Below are positions 1-6,607 of a stretch of DNA of 14,552 bases, piece after piece. Both the position numbers and the translations under genes were made by a program. Within the stretch, counting starts at the first letter, position 1. Every line of letters starts with the position of its first letter. The stretch is from VRUE01 sp035554595 (GTDB taxonomy: Bacteria; Actinomycetota; Thermoleophilia; Solirubrobacterales; 70-9): the NCBI GenBank assembly GCA_035554595.1, contig DATMIH010000063.1, forward strand, positions 1-14,552, written 5' to 3'. The notes under the pieces are model-generated. The model did no database searches. It saw nothing but the letters and a program-made list of their open reading frames with translations, and had not been told where the DNA came from.

Positions 1-140
1 ACAAGACCCTCGGCGAAGCCGTTCGCGCCTCGGCCAAGATCCTCTACGGCAAGGGCGCGGTGCGCACGCAGGCGCTGCGCGAGGGCGCCGGACCGCTGCT
101 GCAGGTAGGCCGCCGCACCCTGCGCAAGCGCGGCGGCTGA
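1..140 (+). CDS. C-terminal end of an unidentified protein (partial)
   Basis: An open frame enters from the left edge and stops at TGA 138-140, leaving about 45 residues ending in TLRKRGG. The piece is rich in Arg, Lys, Gly and Ala, looks helical, and has high-GC codon use like its neighbours, so it is probably a real gene end. No motif names the family. The stop is only 18 bp from the convergent stop of the ATP-grasp gene, and no obvious terminator fits between them. Function unknown. Confidence 0.55.
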   Translation, partial: KTLGEAVRASAKILYGKGAVRTQALREGAGPLLQVGRRTLRKRGG

Positions 141-158
141 CACACCTCCCCACCAGCT

Positions 159-1442
159 TTAGGAAGCGACGAGCTGCTCGAGCTCGAAGACGGCGCCTGA
201 GGCGTCGAGCTCGCGGATGCGGTCGTAGTCGGCTTTGAGCCGATCGCGATCGGGGTCGACCAGGTAGATGATCCCGGGGCAGGAGAAGAGGTCGACGGTC
301 TTTTTCAGTTGGTCGCCCGGGCCGAGCATCGAGATCGTGCCGGCGAAGGAGGGCAGCGCCTCGATCTCGCGCATGCCGGCGTCATCGACGATCCGCCCTT
401 CGTGCTGGGAGATCAGCATCACGCAATAGGCGCCGGCGGCCAGCTCGTAGGGCTGCTGGGCGCGGCGGGTGACCGATCTCGGGTCGAGGTAGGCCTCCGC
501 GGTCAGCGTCTGGTGGCTGGGCGTGCAGCGGTCGACGATCTCGTCGGGGACGGAGCCGTGCATGCGCGCTCCCGACTCGACCAGCACCGGCCCGGTCGCG
601 GTCAGCATCACCTCGGTGTGGGCCGGGCCGAAGCGGATGCCGAGCGCGTCGAGCACCGCTTCGACGTAGGGCACGACCTGATCCTGCTGCTCACCATGGC
701 GCGGCAGCAGCTCCTCGTAGTCGTAGATGAAGTTGGCGCCGGCGCGCAGCTTGTTGTCGCGCCAGACCTCGGAGACGTGGTGGACGCCGTCCCAGCTGAT
801 CGAGTTGACGAAGAGCTGGGTGCCCTCCAGCAGCTCCTGCACCAGCAGCTGCTCGTTGGCGCCGTGCAGGGCGTTGGGCCGGCCGAGGTTGGCGGCGAAG
901 GCGGACTCGATCGCGGCCGCGTCGTGGCAGATGACGACCCCGTCGGTGCCGGCGCTGTCCAGTGGTTTAACCACGACCGGGGCACCGCCGCGCTCGGCCG
1001 CCCAGGCGACCGCCTCGCCGGCGCTCGCCGTCTTCAGCGCTTCCGCGGTGCGGAGGCCGGCAGCGCGCAGCGCTTCGGACATCGCGTTCTTGTCGCGCCG
1101 CGCGGCGCTCTGGGCGCTGCCGTTGGATGGCAGGCCAAGCCGCTCGCTGAGCGCGTCGGCCAGCGGCACCCCGGGCTCGGCGCCGACGACGACGAAGGCC
1201 GGCTCATGGGCGGCGAGCCGCGCCGCCGTCGCCTCGAGGTCGTCTTCGTGGATGACGTTCTCGACGAAATCGCCGGCGCGGAAGGCACGCAGGTAGAACT
1301 CGGGCAAGCTCGGGCTGCTCTGCACGTGGACGACCGGCAGGCCAGCCGCGGCGAAACGCGGCGCCAGCCGCGCCCCGGTCGAGTAGGCGTCGACGACGAC
1401 GGCGGCACCGGTGTAACGCTTTGTGGTGCTGTCAGCGCCCAT
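159..1442 (-). CDS. ATP-grasp ligase, L-amino-acid-ligase-like
   Basis: A 427-residue ATP-grasp enzyme, the superfamily that activates a carboxylate as acyl phosphate and joins it to an amine. An N-terminal Rossmann-like part (about 14-105, starting AAVVVDAYSTG) precedes the ATP-grasp fold. Visible are the ATP-lysine segment VVVKPLDSAGTDGV (157-170), the strand QELLEGTQLFVNSIS (202-216) and the metal-binding part GPAHTEV (272-278) with VESGARMHG (288-296), giving likely Mg ligands E277 and E289. The C-terminal part (about 330-427, with FAGTISMLGPGDQ) matches the lid-like end of BacD-type L-amino acid ligases. The substrate cannot be read from sequence; a dipeptide or amino-acid amide is a family-based guess. 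It lies 74 bp downstream of the methyltransferase, likely in one transcript. The ATG at 1442 has no Shine-Dalgarno sequence and lies inside a hairpin-forming repeat. Confidence 0.85.
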   Translation of the reverse strand: MGADSTTKRYTGAAVVVDAYSTGARLAPRFAAAGLPVVHVQSSPSLPEFYLRAFRAGDFVENVIHEDDLEATAARLAAHEPAFVVVGAEPGVPLADALSERLGLPSNGSAQSAARRDKNAMSEALRAAGLRTAEALKTASAGEAVAWAAERGGAPVVVKPLDSAGTDGVVICHDAAAIESAFAANLGRPNALHGANEQLLVQELLEGTQLFVNSISWDGVHHVSEVWRDNKLRAGANFIYDYEELLPRHGEQQDQVVPYVEAVLDALGIRFGPAHTEVMLTATGPVLVESGARMHGSVPDEIVDRCTPSHQTLTAEAYLDPRSVTRRAQQPYELAAGAYCVMLISQHEGRIVDDAGMREIEALPSFAGTISMLGPGDQLKKTVDLFSCPGIIYLVDPDRDRLKADYDRIRELDASGAVFELEQLVAS

Positions 1443-1454
1443 ATGCGTTGCACC
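1410..1454 (-). repeat. Dyad repeat unit B over the ATP-grasp start
   Basis: A 45-bp unit. Read on the minus strand it begins GGTGCAACGC (1454-1445) and ends GCGTTACACC (1419-1410), a 10-bp inverted repeat with one mismatch. The ATG at 1442-1440 lies just inside the first arm, so folding of the mRNA would hide the ribosome entry site. It is the second copy of unit A, offset by exactly 62 bp. Confidence 0.7.
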
Positions 1455-1471
1455 TGGATGGCCGCCTCTTG

Positions 1472-1516
1472 GGTGTAACGCGTTTCGGTGCCATGGGAGC
1501 CGCTACGCGTTGCACC
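1472..1516 (-). repeat. Dyad repeat unit A between methyltransferase and ligase genes
   Basis: A 45-bp unit starting directly after the methyltransferase stop. Its minus-strand arms GGTGCAACGC (1516-1507) and GCGTTACACC (1481-1472) are identical to those of unit B, and a GCACC core is also shared, while the rest has diverged. The spacing between arms is the same in both copies. It holds an ATG (1494) opening a very basic 20-codon reading frame that stops at 1432, overlapping the ligase start in another frame. This could be a leader peptide or chance. Confidence 0.7.
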
Positions 1517-2251
1517 TCATGCCGTGGCGACGAGGACCAGCCGGTCCTCGGGCCGCTTCGGCCCGCCGGCGAAGTTGCCGTAGTGCTCGATCTCGCGGAA
1601 GCCGGCCTCGACCGCCATCCGTTCCAGGTCCTCGGCCTCGTACATGCGAATGCGCGAGTCGACCACGTCGTCGCCATAGACGTAGTGCACGTGCAGCATC
1701 CCGGTCGAGAAGTTGACGTCGAGCGTTTCCTGCACGCCGTTGGTCTCGCGTTCGACCACGCCCTCGTCGGTTTTGAGCCGGTAGCGCGAGCGCTCGAGGT
1801 CGGAGAGCTCCATCGCCATCTTGCCGCCGGGGCGCAGCATCTCGTGGTAGGCGCGCATCATCGCTTCGTCCTCGGCCACCGTCTCGCCGAAGCCGAAGCT
1901 CGAGGAGAGGCTGACCAGGCCGTCGAAGCCCTTCAGCTCCGGCGGCAGCGGCTGCATCAGGTCGGCGACGTAGTAAGTCGGGCCGGGGTACTCGCGCTTC
2001 GCAGCGGCGATCGCGATCTCGGAGATGTCGACCCCAACCGCGTCGACCCCGTTGTCGGCCAGGGCAGCGACGAAACGGCCGAGGCCGCAACCGGCGTCGA
2101 CCACGCGGTCGCCCGCCTTGACGCCGAGCAGCTCCATCGCCAGCGGCGCCTCCTCCTCATTGCCCTCGTAGCGGCCGAGCTGGTTGGCGACCCGCATGTA
2201 GGCGGGTCCGTAGGTGTCGACCTCGTTGAGTATCGGGGGCTGATCGCTCAT
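1517..2251 (-). CDS. Class I SAM-dependent methyltransferase
   Basis: A 244-residue Rossmann-fold methyltransferase that should transfer methyl from S-adenosylmethionine to an unidentified small substrate. SAM-binding motif I is VVDAGCGLGRF (50-60), the acidic ribose-binding residue falls in GVDIS (73-77), the motif IV region is FDGLVSLSSSFGFG (109-122) and the post-motif strand is LRPGGKMAMEL (139-149). The C-terminal half (MYEAEDLERMAVEAGF, then HYGNFAGGP) fits the Methyltransf_25/11-like group whose substrate cap follows the core. I chose ATG 2251 (MSDQPP) over the in-frame TTG at 2260 because it is the stronger codon, with a weak GGA five bases ahead. It is followed by the ATP-grasp ligase, which suggests the pair acts on one product. 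Family certain, substrate unknown. Confidence 0.9.
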   Translation of the reverse strand: MSDQPPILNEVDTYGPAYMRVANQLGRYEGNEEEAPLAMELLGVKAGDRVVDAGCGLGRFVAALADNGVDAVGVDISEIAIAAAKREYPGPTYYVADLMQPLPPELKGFDGLVSLSSSFGFGETVAEDEAMMRAYHEMLRPGGKMAMELSDLERSRYRLKTDEGVVERETNGVQETLDVNFSTGMLHVHYVYGDDVVDSRIRMYEAEDLERMAVEAGFREIEHYGNFAGGPKRPEDRLVLVATA

Positions 2252-2301
2252 CGAATCCAAAGCGTACCGCGAGCGACCAGCCCTCGTACCGTTGTCTATC
2301 T

Positions 2302-2329
2302 GGCCGGGCTAGAGGGCTCGAACCCGGCC
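2302..2329 (-). terminator. Possible hairpin after the small secreted protein gene
   Basis: Inverted arms GGCCGGG (2302-2308) and CCCGGCC (2323-2329), 7 bp with a 14-nt loop, begin about 10 nt past the stop at 2340 in the minus direction. There is no T-run after the stem, so this is at best a factor-assisted terminator or a transcript-end stabiliser before the methyltransferase gene. Confidence 0.3.
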
Positions 2330-2339
2330 GTCGCTCAGC

Positions 2340-2729
2340 TCAGCCGCCGGCGATTTCGACCGTCTTCGAGATCGCCGCGCCGCATTCCGCGACCGGCCCG
2401 GGCGGAGAGGACGCCTTCACTTCGGCGTAGACCATCGCCGGAATCTTGATGTTCTCGTTCAGTTCTTCAAGGTTGGCCTTCCAGTTGCCGTTGGCCTTCG
2501 ACTTGACCCGGCTGAGAACGCCGTTGCCCTTCTGCTTGAGGACGACGGTCCGTTCGCCGACGCAACTCGAACTGGCGGCCTTGACCTTGCCCTGGTAGCC
2601 GGCGGCGCCGAGCGTCACTTCCGTTTTGACGGCCTGGCTCGGCTTAGCCGCGCCAGCGGGGATCGCCACCAACGCCACGGCGCTTGCCGCGACCGCCATC
2701 AACGCCCCTGCCTTCTTGGTCCTGCTCAT
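2340..2729 (-). CDS. Small secreted protein, probable single beta-sandwich domain
   Basis: A 129-residue protein with a clear Sec signal peptide: basic MSRTKKAG, a hydrophobic stretch to about residue 25, and a likely cut after AGA (around 27). The mature part, about 100 residues, has alternating strands, a GYQGKVKAASSSC...RTVVLKQKGNGV run, a GNWKANL turn and two cysteines (C56, C116) that could form one disulfide. The pattern (short G-V strand, Cys, R-x-V-x-L, G-x-W, then a Y-A-x-V strand and a second Cys) resembles small carboxypeptidase-regulatory/transthyretin-like domains common in secreted Thermoleophilia proteins; that resemblance is from memory. The start at 2729 has a perfect AGGAGG (2740-2735) five bases away, the best ribosome site in the window. 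It diverges from ccmA. Function unknown. Confidence 0.75.
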   Translation of the reverse strand: MSRTKKAGALMAVAASAVALVAIPAGAAKPSQAVKTEVTLGAAGYQGKVKAASSSCVGERTVVLKQKGNGVLSRVKSKANGNWKANLEELNENIKIPAMVYAEVKASSPPGPVAECGAAISKTVEIAGG

Positions 2730-2783
2730 TCGTTCCTCCTCTTGAGATGTGCCGCGGCAGCCTAGACGGTCACAATCCCAGCC
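2730..2783. promoter_or_regulatory. Divergent intergenic region: secreted protein / ccmA
   Basis: These 54 bp must hold promoters for both directions unless ccmA is driven from inside the neighbouring gene. On the minus side the AGGAGG lies at 2740-2735. On the plus side CACAAT (2771-2776) ends 7 nt before the GTG of ccmA, the spacing expected for a leaderless transcript, but it is a poor -10 match. No strong -35 was seen. Confidence 0.35.
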
Positions 2784-3452
2784 GTGGAGCCCGGTCAGGC
2801 GACAGACGAGCCGGCGCTGAGCCTCGCCGGGCTGCGCCGCGACTACGGTGAACGGACGGCGCTCGACGGCGTCGGGCTGCGGCTCGGCCGCGGCGAGACG
2901 CTGCTCGTGCTCGGCCCCAACGGGGCCGGCAAGACGACGCTGCTGCGCATCCTCGCCACCCTGCTGCGGCCGAGCGGCGGCGAGGTGCGGGCGCTCGGCT
3001 GCTCCCTGCCCGACGAGGCCTGGAAGCTGCGCGGCAAGATCGGCTTCCTCGGCCACGAGCCACTGCTCTACCGCGATCTCAGCGGCCGCGAGAACCTGCG
3101 CTTCCACGCTCGCCTGCACGGAATGCGGGGCAAGGCCGGCGAGGTGCGGATCGCCGAGCTACTCGCCGCGGTCGGCATGGAGCGGCGAGCCGAGCAGCGG
3201 GTCGCCGAGCTCTCCGCCGGGATGCGCCAGCGCCTGGCGATCTGCCGCTGCGTCCTGCACCGGCCCGAGCTGCTGCTGCTCGACGAGCCCGACTCCAACC
3301 TCGACGCCGAGGGCCGCGAGCTGGCCCGGGCCCTGATCGGCGCCGGTGCCGGGCGCACCCGCGTCATCGTCAGCCACGACCCCGAGCGCTTCGAAGCCGA
3401 GGCCGACCAGGTGCTGCGGCTCGAGGCGGGCGGGCGGGCGGTGCCGGCATGA
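2784..3452 (+). CDS. ccmA: Heme exporter ATP-binding protein CcmA
   Basis: A 222-residue ABC ATPase, the usual CcmA size, expected to power the CcmABCD complex that releases heme-loaded CcmE during cytochrome c maturation. Walker A is GPNGAGKT (44-51), the signature is LSAGMRQR (143-150), Walker B with catalytic Glu is LLLLDEPDSNLD (163-174) and the switch His is in SHD (197-199). The segment FLGHEPLLYRDLSGRENL (88-105) is the CcmA-type replacement of the normal Q-loop region. The start is a GTG without Shine-Dalgarno sequence, possibly leaderless. It is the first gene of the plus-strand run and overlaps ccmB by ATGA (3449-3452). CcmA is named from its neighbours as well as its sequence; on sequence alone it could be another small ABC ATPase. 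Confidence 0.88.
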   Translation: MEPGQATDEPALSLAGLRRDYGERTALDGVGLRLGRGETLLVLGPNGAGKTTLLRILATLLRPSGGEVRALGCSLPDEAWKLRGKIGFLGHEPLLYRDLSGRENLRFHARLHGMRGKAGEVRIAELLAAVGMERRAEQRVAELSAGMRQRLAICRCVLHRPELLLLDEPDSNLDAEGRELARALIGAGAGRTRVIVSHDPERFEAEADQVLRLEAGGRAVPA

Positions 3453-4129
3453 CCCCCTCGCGCATCGCCTACGTCACGATCCTCGCCAAGGACCTGCGGG
3501 CGGAGCTGCGCACCCTGCAGTCGCTGCCGGCGATGGCGCTCTTTGCCACCACCACCTTCGTCATCTTCCGCTTCGGCCTCGACCGCACCCAGCTCTCCGG
3601 CAGCCTCGCCGCCGGGGTGCTCTGGGCGACGCTGCTCTTCGCCGCCCTGCTCGGCGTCAACCGCCTCTTCGTCGCCGAGCGCGAGGAGGGCGGCTTCGAC
3701 GCGATCCGCCTCGCCCCAATCGACCGCAGCGCCCTCTTCGCCGCCAAGGCGACGGCGCTCTTCGCCTACCTCGCGGTGCTGGAGTTGGTCGTGGTGCCGA
3801 TCTTTGCCCTCTTCTTCCTTGGCTCGGCCGCGGCGCTCGGACCGCTCATCGTCGTGCTGCTGCTCGCCGACCTCGGCATCGCCGCCACCGGCACCTTGAT
3901 CTCCTCGATGGCGGTCCACTCCCGTGCCCGCGACCTGCTCGGTCCGCTCGTCCTGCTGCCCCTGGTGGTGCCGCTGATGATCGCCGCCACGGGCGCCAGC
4001 GAGCCCCTGCTCGCCGCGGGTGGAGTCAGTTACCACCGCTTCGGAAGCTGGCTGGCGGTGCTCTCCCTATACGATCTGATCTTCCTCCTGCTCGGCTGGG
4101 CCGTCTTCGATTTCCTCCTGGAGGACTAG
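3449..4129 (+). CDS. ccmB: Heme exporter membrane protein CcmB
   Basis: A 226-residue polytopic membrane protein with about six hydrophobic segments, the usual CcmB length and topology. It is expected to be the ABC permease partner of CcmA in the cytoplasmic membrane. The N-terminal part (AKDLRAELRTLQSLPAM) and the loop EREEGGFDAIRLAPIDRSALFAAK (77-100) match the CcmB pattern of an amphipathic start and a conserved cytoplasmic loop carrying E-x-x-x-G-x-x-x-x-x-x-L-A-P. Translational coupling to ccmA is likely through the ATGA overlap. A 34-bp gap follows before ccmC. Confidence 0.9.
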   Translation: MTPSRIAYVTILAKDLRAELRTLQSLPAMALFATTTFVIFRFGLDRTQLSGSLAAGVLWATLLFAALLGVNRLFVAEREEGGFDAIRLAPIDRSALFAAKATALFAYLAVLELVVVPIFALFFLGSAAALGPLIVVLLLADLGIAATGTLISSMAVHSRARDLLGPLVLLPLVVPLMIAATGASEPLLAAGGVSYHRFGSWLAVLSLYDLIFLLLGWAVFDFLLED

Positions 4130-4163
4130 CGGGCAGGGCGCCTCGAACCGCCCAAACTCAGGC

Positions 4164-4889
4164 ATGTACGGCAAAGGACTCAGACCCCTCTCTATCGCGA
4201 CCGTCGTGGGGATCGCCGCTGCGCTCTCGCTGGTCTTCTTCTACGCGCCGCTCGATGCCGACCAGGGCTTCATCCAGAAGATCTTTTACCTGCACGTGCC
4301 GCTGGCGATCGTGGCGCTGGTCGGCTTCATCGTCGGCGGCGTCTTCGCGATCGCGCACCTGCGCAGCGGCAACCGCAAGTGGGACGCCTACTCCTATGTC
4401 TCGATCCACATGTCGGTGATCTTCGGCGTCGCCGTCTTGATCACCGGCTCGATCTGGGCCAAGGCCTCCTGGGGCGACTGGTGGGTCTGGGACGAGCCGA
4501 CCCTGGTCAGCTTCCTGATCGTCTTCCTGATGTACGCGACCTACTACCCCTTCCGCTACGCGATCGAGGACCCCGAGCGGCAGGCCCGTTATGCCTCGGT
4601 CTTCGCCGTCACCGCCGGCGCCTTTGTGCCGCTCAACTTCATGGCCGTGCGGATGGCGCAGAGTCTGGTCCACCCGCGCACCTTCGGCACCGCCAACGGC
4701 GGCCTGCCCGGCTCGATGATGTTCACCTTCCTCGTCTGCCTCGCCGCGACAGCGCTGCTCTGGGTGACGCTGCTCAAGCTTGAGCTGACCGCGAAGAGCA
4801 CCTCGGGCCAGCTCAAGCGGCTGCGCCGGGCGCTCGACGCGCCGGCCTCCGGCGGAGGCACCTCGCGGGTAGCGCCGGAGGTGAGCTAG
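4164..4889 (+). CDS. ccmC: Heme-handling membrane protein CcmC
   Basis: A 241-residue, six-segment membrane protein. CcmC binds heme at the outer face and passes it to CcmE. The tryptophan-rich heme-handling motif is plain: WGDWWVWDEP (103-112). The two conserved axial histidines are likely H44 (FYLHVP) and H170 (SLVHPRTF). The length and the FVPLNFMAVRMAQ stretch before the second His fit CcmC rather than the larger CcmF. The C-terminal tail (about 205-241) is polar and rich in Gly/Ser, longer than needed for the fold. The start is ATG with only a weak CAGG upstream. The stop TAG touches the GTG of the next gene. Confidence 0.93.
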   Translation: MYGKGLRPLSIATVVGIAAALSLVFFYAPLDADQGFIQKIFYLHVPLAIVALVGFIVGGVFAIAHLRSGNRKWDAYSYVSIHMSVIFGVAVLITGSIWAKASWGDWWVWDEPTLVSFLIVFLMYATYYPFRYAIEDPERQARYASVFAVTAGAFVPLNFMAVRMAQSLVHPRTFGTANGGLPGSMMFTFLVCLAATALLWVTLLKLELTAKSTSGQLKRLRRALDAPASGGGTSRVAPEVS

Positions 4890-5171
4890 GTGATTGGCCT
4901 GCTGCTCGCCGAGACGCCGGCGCTGCCGCTCGATGAGGCCGGCAAGTACGTCGCCGGCGCATATGTCGTCTTCCTGGTCCTGATCGTGATCTACGTCGCG
5001 ATCATGGCGAGCAAACTGCAGCGGATGGAGAGGGAGCTGCGCGAACTCGCCGCATTTGCAGAAGCCCGTGCTGACAGCGACCAAGCCGCCCCCGGACGCG
5101 GGATTGAGGGCCAATCCATATCTGATTCCTTGGCCCTCACGGGAGCAGAGGAGGCGGCGCCTGATGAGTGA
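4890..5171 (+). CDS. ccmD: CcmD-like single-pass membrane protein
   Basis: A 93-residue protein beginning with GTG immediately after the ccmC stop. It has a short outer N-terminus, one transmembrane helix (about 20-40, YVAGAYVVFLVLIVIYVAIMA), then a charged helix KLQRMERELRELAAF (42-56). This is the CcmD plan: a small protein that tethers CcmC to the CcmAB complex and CcmE. Family members are weakly conserved, so the name rests mainly on topology and position. The last 35 or so residues (low-complexity, with SISDSLALTG) are extra and are partly encoded by a 10-bp dyad at 5105-5139. The gene overlaps hemA by 8 bp. Confidence 0.78.
   Translation: MIGLLLAETPALPLDEAGKYVAGAYVVFLVLIVIYVAIMASKLQRMERELRELAAFAEARADSDQAAPGRGIEGQSISDSLALTGAEEAAPDE
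5105..5139 (+). repeat. 10-bp dyad inside the ccmD tail, upstream of hemA
   Basis: Perfect inverted arms TGAGGGCCAA (5105-5114) and TTGGCCCTCA (5130-5139) surround a 15-nt, AT-richer loop. The dyad ends 9 bp before the hemA ribosome binding site (AGGAGG 5149-5154). It is too short of a T-run to be a classic terminator; it could be an attenuator-like hairpin or another palindromic insertion. Confidence 0.55.
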
Positions 5172-6510
5172 GCTTTTGGCCCTGGGCGTCTCGCACAAAA
5201 CCGCCCCGCTCGACCTGCGCGAGCGGCTCTCGCTGACTGAGGGCCGCGCCGCCGGCGCCCTGCGCGAGCTGACCGAGGTCGCCGGCATCCACGAGGCGGC
5301 GGCGATCTCGACCTGCAACCGCACCGAGCTCTACCTCGTCGTCTCCGACCCGGTCGAGGCCGAGTCGACAGCGCTCGGCGTGCTCACCCGCCAGGCCGAG
5401 ATCCGCCCCACCGAGCTGCTCGGCCATCTCTACTCGCTGCGCTCCAGCGAGGCCGTCCGCCACCTCTTCCGCGTCACCGCCGGGCTCGACTCGATGATCC
5501 TCGGCGAGGCCGAGATCCAGGGCCAGGTCAAGCGCGCCTACGAGCTGGCCTTGGTCGAGGGTGGCACCGGGCCGATCCTCAACCGCCTCTTCCGCGGCGC
5601 CCTCGCCGCCGGCGGGCGCGCCCGCGACGAGACCGGGATCAGCGAGAAGAACGTCTCGATCCCCTCGGTCGCGGTCGAGCTGGCGCGGCGCACGTTGGGT
5701 GACCTCAGCGACCGGCGCGTGCTCGTCGTCGGCGCCGGCGAGACTGCCGAGCTGCTCGCCCGCGCCCTGGTCAGCCGCGGCGTCGCCACCGTGTTCGTCG
5801 CCAATCGGCACTACGACCGCGCGATCGGCCTCGCCCAGCAATTCGACGGCAACGCGGTCCGCTTCGAGGAGCTGCCAGAGCAACTCGAGCAGGCCGACAT
5901 CGTCGTCTCGGCGACCAACTCACCGCACCACATCGTCGAGCGCGACGACCTCGAGCAGGTCATGGCCACTCGGGAAGGCCGACCGCTGCTGCTGGTCGAC
6001 ATCGCCGTGCCGCGCGACATCGAGCCAGCCTGCCGCGAGATCGCCGGGGTCAGCCTGCACGACATCGACGACGTCCAGCAGATCATCGAACGCAACACCA
6101 GCGGCCGCGAGGCCGAGGCGCGTCGGGCCGAGCGCCTGATCGACGCCGAGCAGGACCGCTTCGAGCGCTGGCTCGCCTCGCTCGAGGTGGTGCCGACGAT
6201 CGCCGCCCTGCGCGAGCGCGCCGACGAGGTCGTGCGCCGCGTCCTGGCCGAGAACGACGGTCGCTGGGAGGAGCTCAGCGAGGCCGATCGCGAGCGGTTG
6301 ACCGTGATGGCGAAAGCGATCGCCTCGCGGTTGTTGCATGAGCCGACGTTGCGGATGAAGCGGAGCGCGGGAAGCGACGAGGCCTACCTGTACGTCAGCG
6401 CATTGCGGGAGTTGTTCGGGTTGGACGCCGAGACCGAGCCGGAGGCCGGGGAGGGCGCTTCGAACGTGACCGAGCTGCGTCGGGTCGATCCCGGTAGGGG
6501 TTCCACTTAA
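5164..6510 (+). CDS. hemA: Glutamyl-tRNA reductase
   Basis: A 448-residue enzyme that reduces glutamyl-tRNA(Glu) with NADPH to glutamate-1-semialdehyde, the first committed step of C5-pathway tetrapyrrole synthesis. The catalytic domain has the GVSHKTAP start (8-15), the active-site Cys51 in STCNRTELY (49-57) and GLDSMILGEAEIQGQVK (107-123). The NADPH domain shows VLVVGAGETAELLA (187-199) and NRHYDRA. The C-terminal dimerisation helices follow from about 310. I chose ATG 5164 because AGGAGG lies 9 bases ahead and the family starts here; the frame is open further upstream but runs through ccmD. The last nine or so residues (RVDPGRGST) are encoded by one arm of a long palindrome and look non-native. 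Confidence 0.97.
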   Translation: MSELLALGVSHKTAPLDLRERLSLTEGRAAGALRELTEVAGIHEAAAISTCNRTELYLVVSDPVEAESTALGVLTRQAEIRPTELLGHLYSLRSSEAVRHLFRVTAGLDSMILGEAEIQGQVKRAYELALVEGGTGPILNRLFRGALAAGGRARDETGISEKNVSIPSVAVELARRTLGDLSDRRVLVVGAGETAELLARALVSRGVATVFVANRHYDRAIGLAQQFDGNAVRFEELPEQLEQADIVVSATNSPHHIVERDDLEQVMATREGRPLLLVDIAVPRDIEPACREIAGVSLHDIDDVQQIIERNTSGREAEARRAERLIDAEQDRFERWLASLEVVPTIAALRERADEVVRRVLAENDGRWEELSEADRERLTVMAKAIASRLLHEPTLRMKRSAGSDEAYLYVSALRELFGLDAETEPEAGEGASNVTELRRVDPGRGST

Positions 6511-6597
6511 CTTTTTGGGTGGAGAGTCTCCTGCTGACGCCGCTAGCGCTCGACCAAAAAGTGCAAGACGTTTCACCCCTACCGGGATCGACCCGAC
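6479..6597 (+). repeat. Long palindromic element at the hemA/hemC junction
   Basis: A 119-nt element with perfect 23-bp terminal inverted arms, 6479-6501 and 6575-6597. The left arm contains GATCCCGGTAGGGGT and the right arm ACCCCTACCGGGATC. Inner arms CTTTTTGG (6511-6518) and CCAAAAAG (6554-6561) extend the dyad. The hemA stop TAA (6508-6510) lies inside, the left arm encodes the end of HemA, and the element ends 10 nt before the hemC ATG. No transposase is present. Confidence 0.9.
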
Positions 6598-6607
6598 ACG
6601 GACGCTG

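Noticed and set aside
309..1478. Plus-strand open frame opposite the ATP-grasp gene
   Set aside because: The minus-strand product has all ATP-grasp motifs; the plus-strand product has Arg/Gly/Val-rich shadow composition.
2300..2332. T-loop-like GGTTCGAGCC on the minus strand, suggesting a tRNA end or attachment site
   Set aside because: The T-stem arms do not pair, no acceptor, D or anticodon arms fit within 75 nt on either strand, and the sequence after the acceptor-like part is not CCA. No integrase is nearby.
4136..4153. GGGCG/CGCCC hairpin between ccmB and ccmC
   Set aside because: Only 5 bp with an 8-nt loop; such pairs arise often by chance at this GC content.
4158..5324. Minus-strand open frame opposite ccmC, ccmD and the hemA start
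   Set aside because: It is antisense to genes with clear motifs and its translation is His/Asp/Gln-rich without any recognisable fold.
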